From the NCBI RefSeq assembly GCF_003014735.1, contig NZ_PYAX01000003.1:434001-498000 (forward strand): a stretch of 64,000 nt of DNA, given 5' to 3'. Made by a program: the position numbers and the translations under genes. Under the pieces are notes generated by a model that was given only the letters and a program-made list of their open reading frames with translations, was not told the DNA's origin and searched no databases. Of this stretch, positions 43,418-51,090 are shown one piece after another. Within the stretch, counting starts at the first letter, position 1. Every line of letters starts with the position of its first letter. Origin of the DNA: Saccharothrix carnea (GTDB lineage: Bacteria; Actinomycetota; Actinomycetes; Mycobacteriales; Pseudonocardiaceae).

Positions 43418-43996
43418 TCACTCGCTCGTCTCGACCTCGAACAGGTCCTCGAACTCGAACGGCGCGAGCGCCTTCAACGCCCCGCTGATGAACCGCGCAC
43501 CGGGCCGCAGCTCGCCGTCACGCGCACGCTTCACCGTCGACCGGTTGAGGCCCATCGCCTTGGCCAGCGCGTAGTCCGAGTGGAACCCCGCCAGCCGCAC
43601 GGCCTTGGTGAACGCGTCATCACGAAGCCTCACCGCGTACCTCGGATCACCGATCTGGTGGGGCACACGAGCCGCCTGCGCCGCCGTGCCCTCTGACCCG
43701 CCCGGCTCGATCCTCCGCCGCCGCCTGCGAGCGCCCGCGTCAGCGGCGAGGGCCTGGGCGATCTTCTCCGCCTTCTCCCGCTGTTGCTCCGCGAAAAACA
43801 GCGCCTCCCTCTGCCTCCCGGGATCCGTCTCCGCGACCCGCCGGTACACCTCGGCCGCCCGCAGGTGGAAGTCCCGCCACTCCACCCGCGTGGCCTCCCG
43901 TGAGGGCGCCACCTCAAGCAGAGCGTCATGGGCCCGCCGAAGCGTCGCCGCCGACTGCACGGCCGACCACAACTCCTCGAGCGACGTCACTCCCAC
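43418..43996 (-). CDS. hypothetical AICE protein with C-terminal helix-turn-helix
   Basis: A 192-residue protein. The first ~90 residues are helical and charged (REALFFAEQQREKAEKIAQALAADAGARRRRRR), coiled-coil-like. The last ~65 residues resemble a Cro/XRE helix-turn-helix (HSDYALAKAMGLNRSTVKRARDGELRPG). It may regulate or participate in transfer of the element. It overlaps the upstream 68-residue gene by 10 bases. No family name is assigned. Confidence 0.7.
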   Translation of the reverse strand: MGVTSLEELWSAVQSAATLRRAHDALLEVAPSREATRVEWRDFHLRAAEVYRRVAETDPGRQREALFFAEQQREKAEKIAQALAADAGARRRRRRIEPGGSEGTAAQAARVPHQIGDPRYAVRLRDDAFTKAVRLAGFHSDYALAKAMGLNRSTVKRARDGELRPGARFISGALKALAPFEFEDLFEVETSE

Positions 43997-44193
43997 TCGT
44001 CCCCCTCGACGCCCAGGGCAATGCCTCCGTCCTGCAACGCCGAGCGCAGCCGGTTGATCGAGTCCTTCTCGACCACCAGGACGACCGGGAACGCCTTGCC
44101 GAAGCGAATCTCCACCCGGTCGGCGAACGTTTGCGGGTAAGCCCGGATGGGCAGGTCATCGGTCACGTGAAGCCGAACCATGGCGTTGCTCAT
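43987..44193 (-). CDS. hypothetical small AICE protein, 68 residues
   Basis: A small soluble protein (MSNAMVRLHVTDDLPIRAYPQTFADRVEIRFG, then VVLVVEKDSINRLRSALQDG). It lies 3 bases after the pra-like gene and overlaps the next gene, so it belongs to that operon. Small proteins at this position are usual in AICEs; its function is unknown. Confidence 0.7.
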   Translation of the reverse strand: MSNAMVRLHVTDDLPIRAYPQTFADRVEIRFGKAFPVVLVVEKDSINRLRSALQDGGIALGVEGDEWE

Positions 44194-44196
44194 CGG

Positions 44197-44649
44197 TCAC
44201 GCCGCCTTAGCGGCGGACTTGACGACAACCGGCTTCATGCCCGAGGCCCGCAGGCTGTACCCGAGCTTCGCCCGACACCTGTGCCGCTCACCCCCATGAC
44301 TCCCCCGGCACGCCTTGTCATCGATCCAGGGCGTCACCGTCAGCCCGTCGAAGACCACCGGCCGCACATCGGTGCCCGGAATCGCCTCCGGCGGGACCGG
44401 CTGGTGCGGGGCCGCGATCTTCACCGTGACCACGGCGTCCGTCTTGCGCTCCGCCGCTTGGTCGATCACCAGGACCGACCACACCAACAGCCCGGTCTCC
44501 TTGTCCGTCTCCTGCTGGACCGGCAACCCCTTCGCCCGCTCTTCGGCCGACTGGAACCTGAGCACCGGCTCGACACCCATCACCAGCGCGCCACGGGGAA
44601 AGACGAAGTCGTGCGTCGCCGGGAGCCTGCTCCCACCACTGATCGCCAC
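44197..44649 (-). CDS. Pra-like plasmid replication, integration and excision activator
   Basis: A 150-residue protein resembling the conserved AICE proteins annotated as replication/integration/excision activators. The recognisable pattern is DFVFPRGALVMGVEPVLRF, a conserved DKETGLLVWSVLVID stretch, VTVKIAAPHQPVPPEAIPG and the end GYSLRASGM. In pSAM2, Pra switches on the rep-xis-int operon. The GTG at 44649 follows AGGAGATCGGCT; the longer reading from 44919 runs across the divergent promoter and is rejected. It diverges from the XRE/DUF5919 regulator across 160 bases. Confidence 0.75.
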   Translation of the reverse strand: MAISGGSRLPATHDFVFPRGALVMGVEPVLRFQSAEERAKGLPVQQETDKETGLLVWSVLVIDQAAERKTDAVVTVKIAAPHQPVPPEAIPGTDVRPVVFDGLTVTPWIDDKACRGSHGGERHRCRAKLGYSLRASGMKPVVVKSAAKAA

Positions 44650-44675
44650 AGCCGATCTCCTGTCATCAGCGTCGA

Positions 44676-44786
44676 CTGGACCCTCGGTCCAGCACCTTGA
44701 CACCAACCACTTTCGGCCGATCAGCGGGACGCAAGCACCGCATAGCAGGACTTCTAAGGACGTCCCTGCTAGCTTGAAGACGTCCC
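44676..44786. promoter_or_regulatory. operator region between pra and the XRE regulator
   Basis: Two elements stand out. CTGGACC-CTC-GGTCCAG at 44676-44692 is a perfect 7-base palindrome near the pra start. GACGTCCC occurs at 44759-44766 and 44779-44786, exactly 20 bases apart and so on one helix face, upstream of the regulator at 44810. TAGCAGG and CCTGCTA also flank the first copy. Control by the divergent XRE protein is inferred. Confidence 0.5.
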
Positions 44787-44809
44787 AAGTCGTCACCACG
44801 GGGGTACAC

Positions 44810-45553
44810 ATGGCCAACGAACGCCTACGAGAAGCCCTGCTCCGCAACGGCCTGGACCTCGACCACGTAGCCCGAGCCACCAGCGTCGACCCCAAGACCG
44901 TCGAACGCTGGATCACCAAAGGCCGAGTCCCCTACCCCCGCCACCGCCACACCATCGCCTCGATGGTCCGCGAGACCGAGAACTACCTCTGGCCAGACGC
45001 CATAGCCGCGGACCGCAAGGTCGAGATTGCCGAGTCCGAGGTGGTCAAGGTCTACCCCCACCGCAACAACATCCCCGCGGACCTCTGGGATCGACTCCTC
45101 AACGACGCCACCAAGCACATCGAGGTGCTGTCCCTGGCCGCCCTCTTCCTGGTCGAACGCCCGACCTTCGCCAAGGAGCTGCGCCTCAAGGCCGAGAACG
45201 GAACCCGCATCCGCCTGCTGTTCGGAGACCCCACCGCCCGCGAAGCCTCCCGCCGCAGCGAGGAAGAGCAGCTGGGCAAGGGCACCGTCTCCGCCCGCAT
45301 CCGCAACGCCCTAGCGTTCGTCCGCCCTCTGGTCGACATCCCCGGCATCGAGGTGCGCCTCCACAAGACGACTCTCTACAACTCCGTCTTCCGCTTCGAC
45401 GACGAGATGATCGTCAACACCCACGTCTACGGCTTCCCCGGAGCCCACGCCCCAGCCCTCCACCTACGCCGACTCTCCGCCGGCGACCTCTTCGAGACCT
45501 ACTCCGAAAGCCTGGAGACCGTCTGGACCGGAGCGAAGCGCGCCACCTTCTGA
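44810..45553 (+). CDS. XRE-type regulator with DUF5919-like C-terminal domain
   Basis: A 247-residue protein. A helix-turn-helix at about residues 4-45 (LREALLRNGLDLDHVARATSVDPKTVERWITKGRVP) is joined to a ~150-residue domain of the DUF5919 / phospholipase-D-like sort (IEVLSLAALFLVERPTFAKELRLKAENGTRIRLLFGDP and NSVFRFDDEMIVNTHVYG). Such proteins accompany AICEs next to Nudix genes and probably sense a ligand or decide when the element excises. It is 12 bases upstream of the Nudix gene, forming an operon. Confidence 0.8.
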   Translation: MANERLREALLRNGLDLDHVARATSVDPKTVERWITKGRVPYPRHRHTIASMVRETENYLWPDAIAADRKVEIAESEVVKVYPHRNNIPADLWDRLLNDATKHIEVLSLAALFLVERPTFAKELRLKAENGTRIRLLFGDPTAREASRRSEEEQLGKGTVSARIRNALAFVRPLVDIPGIEVRLHKTTLYNSVFRFDDEMIVNTHVYGFPGAHAPALHLRRLSAGDLFETYSESLETVWTGAKRATF

Positions 45554-45565
45554 GAAGGTCGAGCC

Positions 45566-46036
45566 ATGACGCGGACCGACTACCTCAACGACCCGAACGC
45601 CCCGAAGCCCAACAGCATCCGGGTAGCCGTCAGCGCCATCGTCCAGGACTCCACCGGCCGCCTCCTGATGATCCGGCGGACCGACAACGACAAGTACGCC
45701 ATCCCCGGCGGCGGCCAGGACGTCGGAGAAACCCTCACCCAGGCCGTCATCCGCGAGGTCGAGGAAGAGACCGGCATCCACGTCGAGGTCACCGGACTGG
45801 TCGGCCTCTACTCCAACCCAAACCACGTCATCGCCTACGACGACGGTGAGGTCCGCCAAGAGTTCTCCATCTGCTTCCGCGCTCAACCCATCGGAGGCGA
45901 GCTGCGCACAAGCAGCGAATCCAAGGAAGTCCACTGGGTAGCCCTCGACCACGTGGCCGACCTCGACATCCACCCATCCATCCGCCTACGCATCGAACAC
46001 GGCCTCAGCAACCGCACCGAGCCTTACTTCACCTGA
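45566..46036 (+). CDS. Nudix hydrolase (Pif-like)
   Basis: A 156-residue Nudix protein with a complete Nudix box, GGQDVGETLTQAVIREVEEE followed by TGI, at about residues 49-71. It hydrolyses a nucleoside diphosphate linked to some moiety X; the substrate is unknown. In pSAM2 the Nudix protein Pif gives immunity against redundant transfer between cells already carrying the element, so a similar role is plausible here. It ends eight bases into the convergent HD gene. Confidence 0.8.
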   Translation: MTRTDYLNDPNAPKPNSIRVAVSAIVQDSTGRLLMIRRTDNDKYAIPGGGQDVGETLTQAVIREVEEETGIHVEVTGLVGLYSNPNHVIAYDDGEVRQEFSICFRAQPIGGELRTSSESKEVHWVALDHVADLDIHPSIRLRIEHGLSNRTEPYFT

Positions 46037-46589
46037 CCTCAACCCCAGCCGCCCTCAGCCGAGCCTCCGTCCGCTCCACCGCAGCAACCAATTCAGACTC
46101 CGCCTGGCGGATGAAGACCGTCACGAGGTCTTCCGGCCCGTACCGCGCCTGAATCTCCGTGATCCGCTCACGAATCCCTGTCGTGTCCCCATCTGGCCCG
46201 GTCGTCATGTCCGCCCACCACAGCACATCCCGCAGCGGCGTCTGCTCATCCGCCCAACGCGCGAGCTCAGTCGAGCACCCTCTCAACTCGGCCTCCCGGT
46301 AGGCGCACGAGTGATGAGCCACGAGCGCACACAGCCGCTCCGCAAAGCCCTGCCGTTCGAGGTATCGAGCCCCATCAAGCGGATGAAACCCAGTCTCCGC
46401 CAGGTCCGGTGCGTACCCCACATCATGAAGAACAGCCGCCGCCGTCAACAACTCTCGTTCCGCATCCTCAACGACCTCAGCCGCCAGCCCAGCCCGCTTC
46501 GCCACGCTTCGCACATGCGTCCACCGCCGAGGCAACGATGAGGCGAGCCGACCTTCAGCCACCGAGTAGGCCCGCGCGACCAGATCCAC
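46029..46589 (-). CDS. HD domain protein
   Basis: A 186-residue metal-dependent phosphohydrolase-type protein. A first His (RWTHVRSVAKRAGL), the HD pair (LTAAAVLHDVGYAPDL), later HP (GFHPLDGARYL), HHSC (LVAHHSC) and a distal Asp (WWADMTTGPDGD) follow the HD-domain pattern. GTG 46589 is preferred because AGGGTG lies about 9 bases before it; an in-frame ATG at 46637 would add a Cys-rich tail. Such HD proteins commonly travel beside the Nudix and XRE genes on AICEs. Its substrate is unknown. Confidence 0.78.
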   Translation of the reverse strand: MDLVARAYSVAEGRLASSLPRRWTHVRSVAKRAGLAAEVVEDAERELLTAAAVLHDVGYAPDLAETGFHPLDGARYLERQGFAERLCALVAHHSCAYREAELRGCSTELARWADEQTPLRDVLWWADMTTGPDGDTTGIRERITEIQARYGPEDLVTVFIRQAESELVAAVERTEARLRAAGVEVR

Positions 46590-47038
46590 GCCCAACACCC
46601 TAGGCAGACCGCTCGCGCCGCAACACCGCAACCACATCCAACCTGCTGCGTTGCCGAATTCCGCTCTACGGGATCAAGGCGCGCCGCCTGCGGCGACGCG
46701 CGGCCAGTCCCGGAGCACGTTTGCACCGACTCCCCGCATCGTGGCACGCCGGGCTCCCGCTCCGCTCCGCCCGTCGGCCACGCGCGAAGTCGGTGCACGT
46801 GGCCGGGCAGGGCGACGCGACGCGCAGTCGCAAGCTGCCGCCAAGCCACTTCCAGCCACCAGGGTCAGGACGATCGCGTGGTCACACGGCTACCAGCGCT
46901 GGGCACGGCGATCGGCTGCCGCGCCGGCTTCGCCGCCTTGCCAACGAGACGTTCTTCGGCACGAGGTCAGGACCATGAAGACTGGCCAGCGTCGGGTCGG
47001 CCCTGTAGCGCTGAGAGGGTTGTGCCGATTAACTCGGT
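46590..47038. other. 449-base gap without a supported gene
   Basis: High-GC sequence rich in short palindromes such as GCCGCCTGCGGCG near 46682. No frame has a ribosome binding site and family-like sequence. It should hold the promoters of the HD gene and the pentapeptide gene. Confidence 0.45.
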
Positions 47039-48955
47039 ATGACGAATGACGTGGACTCGCCGAACGAGGCGCAGCGCCGTACCACAGGATGGCCACAGCT
47101 ATCTCGCGGTGGCCCACGTCCCGCAGTTCTGGAGGGTGCTGCAGTCGTGACCGGGCTCGCCGTGACGTTGTGGGCGGGTCGACCATGGGAAACAACGGCG
47201 CTGACTTGGCTAGGACAATGGTCGCCCCTGCGTGTAGCAATCGTATCGATCATCGTAGGCATACTGATCCTACAGATGTGGAATCACCGCTCCGAACGTG
47301 ATAGTGAGTCCATTCCACAGAAAATGCGTCCACTATCAGCACGATCCATCGTACTAAGCGCAATAATACTGCTCGGCATAGGCATCACCGCAACAGTCTT
47401 ACTCTTGAAGAAGTTCGGCAACGGAACACCATCAGAGCAACTGGATGCGATCCGTACCGCTAGCACCATAATAATAGGTACCGGAGGTGCGGCCGCTCTA
47501 CTTCTTGCCGCCCGCCGCCAGCGCGCCACAGAGTTGACACTAACTCACCAGCAGGACGTTGCCAGATCAACCGAACACGATGCGACCGAACGAAGAATCA
47601 CCGAGCTATTCACTAAAGCAGTCGAACAGTTGGGTTCGGAAAAGTTCGCCGTCCGTCACGGCGGCCTGTACGCCTTGGAGCGCCTGGCCCAGGACAATCC
47701 TCGTCACAGGCAAACAGTAGTCAACGTATTGTGCGCCTACCTGAGAGCTCCTTATGAATCGGACTTCGCACCAACCGCACCGACGAGACAAAAGCTGCGC
47801 CGACCGTATCGCATACAACCTATATTCAGGCAGACTGTCGAAGCTTCACCTCCAGGCACAAAATCGACACCATCTATCGAAAGCGACCTCAAACAGGAAC
47901 GTGAAGTACGCCTTGCCGCTCAACTGATACTTAACGTTCACCTCCGTTCGCCTACCCTGCAGGAAAGTATGTCGGACGACTTTTGGCCCGACATCGATCT
48001 TGACCTTAGGGGTGCGACTCTAATTGATTTCGACCTGTCGACATGCGTCGTACGCAGAGCAAACTTCGGTTCCGCAGTATTTGCAGGTACCACGAACTTC
48101 GACGGAACCATTTTTACGGCACCTGCACACTTCCGCAACAGCAGGTTCGACGAGAACGCCAGCTTTGAAAAGTCGTCATTCCAAGGTATTGCAATCTTCG
48201 CCGAGGCGACGTTCAACGGATACACAACGTTCGCCAAAGCAGAGTTTCGTCGACCTACATCATTCATCGATGCAAATTTCGAAGGCGTTGTCAACTTCGT
48301 GCGCGTTCAATTCAACCGAAAAGCTTACTACACCTCCGCCAGGTTCAAGAAGGACGCCAGTTTCTGGCGGAGCAGATTCAGTCGACGCGCCGAGTTCAAC
48401 GACACCATTTTTCAACAGCTTGCATATTTTGGCTACTGCAGGTTCAAACGCAATGCCACCTTTTTTGGATCCAGATTCGAACGGAAAGCAGACTTCGTCA
48501 AATGCAGATTTGGATCTGCCGCCATATTTTCGCAAGCTCACTTCGTCACCAATTCCGACTTTTCTCATGCATCCTTCCAGGGGAGCACGACGTTCAGGTT
48601 GTGCCATTTCCAAAAGTCGGCAGATTTTACTGAGGCCCAGTTCAAGCACGACGCATCATTCGAGCAGGTGATATTCGCTAGGGTTGCCAACCTCTCAGAC
48701 GTAAAGTTCGAAGGGGTCAATACGTCTTTCAAATCTGCTCAATTCATCGGCCCGCTCCTTTGTTCCGATCCGTCGACACTTGCAAGATCTGAGTTTTCAA
48801 CCGCTCTAGTAAGACTCGCAGGCACCAACAAGGATTTCTGGTGGCCACTGAAGTTCTCACTTGTAGGATCCCAGAACCTCGGTGATGATTGGGGAGTACT
48901 TATAGATACAGGGGCCGTTGTAGGTAGTGACACATTGACCCGTCCCACTACCTGA
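47039..48955 (+). CDS. pentapeptide-repeat membrane protein (AICE cargo)
   Basis: A 638-residue protein. Three hydrophobic segments occupy the first ~165 residues (VVTGLAVTLWAG, IVSIIVGILILQMW, AIILLGIGITATVLLL). A conserved block follows (RRITELFTKAVEQLGSEKFAVRHGGLYALERLAQDNPRHRQTVVNVLCAYLRAPYE), which is common in actinobacterial pentapeptide proteins. About 220 residues of A(N/D/S)F-type pentapeptide repeats come next (FDGTIFTAPAHFRNSRFDEN, SFEKSSFQG), forming a quadrilateral beta-helix. Base composition is clearly AT-richer than everything around it, suggesting recent acquisition. Function is unknown. It sits beside attR, where AICE cargo is expected. Confidence 0.85.
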   Translation: MTNDVDSPNEAQRRTTGWPQLSRGGPRPAVLEGAAVVTGLAVTLWAGRPWETTALTWLGQWSPLRVAIVSIIVGILILQMWNHRSERDSESIPQKMRPLSARSIVLSAIILLGIGITATVLLLKKFGNGTPSEQLDAIRTASTIIIGTGGAAALLLAARRQRATELTLTHQQDVARSTEHDATERRITELFTKAVEQLGSEKFAVRHGGLYALERLAQDNPRHRQTVVNVLCAYLRAPYESDFAPTAPTRQKLRRPYRIQPIFRQTVEASPPGTKSTPSIESDLKQEREVRLAAQLILNVHLRSPTLQESMSDDFWPDIDLDLRGATLIDFDLSTCVVRRANFGSAVFAGTTNFDGTIFTAPAHFRNSRFDENASFEKSSFQGIAIFAEATFNGYTTFAKAEFRRPTSFIDANFEGVVNFVRVQFNRKAYYTSARFKKDASFWRSRFSRRAEFNDTIFQQLAYFGYCRFKRNATFFGSRFERKADFVKCRFGSAAIFSQAHFVTNSDFSHASFQGSTTFRLCHFQKSADFTEAQFKHDASFEQVIFARVANLSDVKFEGVNTSFKSAQFIGPLLCSDPSTLARSEFSTALVRLAGTNKDFWWPLKFSLVGSQNLGDDWGVLIDTGAVVGSDTLTRPTT

Positions 48956-49271
48956 AGAATCAAGATCAAGCCCCCCCCTAACCGTCAGATCTGGACGAGC
49001 GCTGGTCAACGACGATCAATGTTGAGGAGAAGAGAGCAGGCCAAGCGCGATGCGGTAGGGGCGTATCGCAGGTGGCCGCCGACCGCTGGTAGTCCTTACG
49101 ACGTCTGCGTACATCACGTCCCCCTCGCCAACTACGACCAACAGTGCCGCCGCCATCACACGGAGTCGTGCGATTAGCGTGCGATTAGCGCAGGTCAATG
49201 GGGGACAACAGCGGTCAACTGCGGCTGGGGCGAGAGCTGGTCAGAGATGGTGAGCTGGGGTTGACGCCGCA
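48956..49271. other. right end of the AICE, no gene
   Basis: It contains a run of C residues just after the pentapeptide gene, the arm-type repeat pair at 49167-49187 and CAGGTCAA near 49190, which also occurs near 38609 beside attL. No protein is supported. Confidence 0.5.
49167..49187. repeat. putative integrase arm-type sites, right end
   Basis: CGTGCGATTA occurs at 49167-49176 and 49178-49187 with the same 11-base period as the pair at 38670-38690; only the base after GATT differs. Confidence 0.55.
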
Positions 49272-49313
49272 CTTCCAAGCTGGTCATGCGGGTTCGATTC
49301 CCGTCACCCGCTC
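49272..49313 (+). repeat. attR, 42 bp direct repeat
   Basis: Exact copy of 38553-38594, the 3' half of tRNA-Gly. No 5' tRNA half precedes it, so this is the displaced original 3' end after integration. Confidence 0.95.
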
Positions 49314-49794
49314 CACCTCTTCGACCTGTACCCCGCCTCATCCGAACGTCCTATGTGGACGTTTCGGTGCGGTGGGCACCTCCGCTCTCCGACCCGCCTC
49401 GCGCTTCGGTGCGTGCTGCTCGACGGTGGTGATCGTCTGTTGCCCGGTGGGGCGGGGGTTGTGGGGAGCAGGTAAGCGATGTCCTGCGGTTACCCGGTGG
49501 AATCGGGGCGATGTTGTGCCCCGGCGGGATATTGCCGGTTTGGATTCATGCTGTTGGGGCGAGTTCTGATTTGGTGATTGCGGGACGTTCGGTATTACGC
49601 TCGGCGTGACGAGTTGTTGCCTCAACCCCCTGGCACGTGCGGGCTCGTCGTGTGGTTGCGGGAAGCGGGTGGCGGCATTGCGCGCTTCCCGCAACCTGGA
49701 CCTGGCGGGCGGGACGGAACTGCTGGTCACAGGTGCGACAGGGGGGTATGGACCCGGTGGGGCGGAGCGGTCTTGGTCATCGCATCATGCAGTC
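49314..49794. other. 481-base gap after attR
   Basis: No gene is supported. AACGTCC-TATGT-GGACGTT at 49345-49363 is a 7-base hairpin that, before integration, lay just past tRNA-Gly and may have been its terminator. Further on the sequence is G/T-rich without a ribosome binding site until the VOC gene. Confidence 0.45.
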
Positions 49795-50148
49795 ATGCGC
49801 CTGGACCAGATCGTGGTGGATTGTCTCGACCCCTCACGCCTCGTGCGGTTTTGGGCGGGGTTGCTCGGTGGAGTGGTGGTGGAGCGGGAGCACGGGTGGG
49901 CGCACGTCGTTCCGCCAGGATGGCCGCGTATTTCCTTCCAGCCGGTGCCCGAGGCGAAGTCGGTGAAGAATCGGCTGCACCTCGATATCGACGTGGACGA
50001 CATCGCCGAGGCCACGAAGAGAGCGACCGAGCTGGGTGCGACGCCGCAGGGTTCGCTCCAGGTCGACGAGCAGGGCAGCTTCCAGGTCCTGGTCGATCCG
50101 GCGGGGAACGAGTTCTGCTTCGTCAAGGCGCACGCACGCGACCGGTAG
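49795..50148 (+). CDS. VOC (glyoxalase-like) superfamily protein
   Basis: A 117-residue single-domain protein. RLDQIVVDCLDPSRLVRFWAGLLGG and LHLDIDVDDIAEATKRATELGAT followed by FQVLVDPAGNEFCFVKA form the two beta-alpha-beta-beta-beta halves typical of Glyoxalase_6-type members. Metal ligands could be the His of RLHLDID and the Glu of NEFCF. Substrate is unknown. The ATG at 49795 is used because the longer frame upstream is not protein-like. Confidence 0.8.
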   Translation: MRLDQIVVDCLDPSRLVRFWAGLLGGVVVEREHGWAHVVPPGWPRISFQPVPEAKSVKNRLHLDIDVDDIAEATKRATELGATPQGSLQVDEQGSFQVLVDPAGNEFCFVKAHARDR

Positions 50149-50153
50149 GCAGG

Positions 50154-50267
50154 TCACGAAGTCACCGCGCGCCACAGCACCTCGCCGAAGCGGATCGCCA
50201 GCACCACCATGAAGACGCCGATGGCGAAGGTCGCCAGGCATCTCAGGATCACCCGCAGCTTCGTCAC
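50154..50267 (-). CDS. small membrane protein, 37 residues
   Basis: A tiny frame starting GTG 50267 (TKLRVILRCLATFAIGVFMV and ending RAVTS) with one membrane helix between charged ends. Too short to assign to a family. It lies 31 bases downstream of the minus-strand isomerase-family gene, so it may be co-transcribed. Confidence 0.4.
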   Translation of the reverse strand: MTKLRVILRCLATFAIGVFMVVLAIRFGEVLWRAVTS

Positions 50268-50298
50268 GCGCACAGTGTGCCCCGACAACGGCCCGGAA

Positions 50299-51018
50299 TC
50301 AGCCGGTCGCGGCGGCGACGGCGGCACGGAGAGCGTGCACCACGCCGACATCCCCCTCCACCGACACGTGCTCCTCCCCCGACCGCCCCCACAACCACAG
50401 GTCCACGGCGGACGGCGAGCCGCTGACCACGGCGGCGGGGTCGGCCCTGGGGCAGTAGTCGACGATCCCCTCGTGCAGCGCCACGGTCCACTCACGGCCC
50501 GGCACACGCAGCGTCACGGCTTGGCCGGACGTGTGTACCCCGGGCGGCTGGTGGCAGCCCAGCCACAGCCGCAGCACCTCCTCGATGCCGTCCGCCGCCA
50601 GCCCCGGCTCCAACGGCGCCGCCGCACCGATCGCGGCCTGCGCGTCGACCCGGTGCACGGCCGTCTCGTGCGCCATCCGGCGGATCCAGAACCCCAGCGT
50701 CTGATCCCACGGGCACCACGTCGCCGCGGGCGCCGCCGCACGCGCCGGATCCAGCACAGCGATCAGCGACGCCGCACCGACCCGGTACCAGTCGACCAAG
50801 TCGGCGTCACCGGGCGAGCACTCCCACCCTGCCGGACGCGCGCCGTGGGTGATCCAGTGCGTCACCATCCGGTGAATCGAGCCGACGTGCACCAAGAGGT
50901 CACCGACCGTCATCCCAGGGCACGCGGGCACGTCACGATCGGGTGGTGCCAGATCGGCCGCGACCGCCAACGCCTCCGCTTCGACGCGGAACGCACGAGC
51001 CAACGAGTGGGCATCCAT
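50299..51018 (-). CDS. maleylpyruvate isomerase family mycothiol-dependent enzyme
   Basis: A 239-residue DinB-like four-helix protein. The N-terminal domain has ACPGMTVGDLLVHVGSIHRMV with a metal-binding His, and the later WIRRMAHETAVHRVDAQAA supplies the HExxxH triad typical of the MDMPI_N domain. A C-terminal SCP-like part ends near AVDLWLWGRSGEE. The family uses mycothiol, the actinobacterial thiol, in isomerisation or conjugation; the exact reaction is unknown. The ATG is at 51018, 72 bases from the divergent Eis gene. Confidence 0.85.
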   Translation of the reverse strand: MDAHSLARAFRVEAEALAVAADLAPPDRDVPACPGMTVGDLLVHVGSIHRMVTHWITHGARPAGWECSPGDADLVDWYRVGAASLIAVLDPARAAAPAATWCPWDQTLGFWIRRMAHETAVHRVDAQAAIGAAAPLEPGLAADGIEEVLRLWLGCHQPPGVHTSGQAVTLRVPGREWTVALHEGIVDYCPRADPAAVVSGSPSAVDLWLWGRSGEEHVSVEGDVGVVHALRAAVAAATG

Positions 51019-51090
51019 CGGCGCAGCATCGCGGAACCGGCGGCCCGAGCGCGACCCTCAATTGGATCGCGCGACGCGGACGACCGGCGT

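Larger units (their letters stand above)
38553..49313. mobile_element. AICE (integrative and conjugative element) in tRNA-Gly
   Basis: An element of about 10.8 kb bounded by a perfect 42 bp direct repeat. Core modules are int, xis, a RepSA-like initiator, an FtsK/TraB translocase, a Pra-like activator, an XRE/DUF5919 regulator and a Nudix protein, the gene set of pSAM2-like actinomycete elements that excise, replicate by rolling circle and transfer double-stranded DNA through one TraB protein. All core genes appear full length, so it may be functional. Apparent cargo is the HD protein and the AT-richer pentapeptide-repeat protein. No toxin-antitoxin or resistance gene was recognised. Confidence 0.9.

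Noticed and set aside
38553..49313. Prophage instead of AICE
   Set aside because: No capsid, terminase, portal or tail genes; the gene set is replication plus single-protein TraB transfer.
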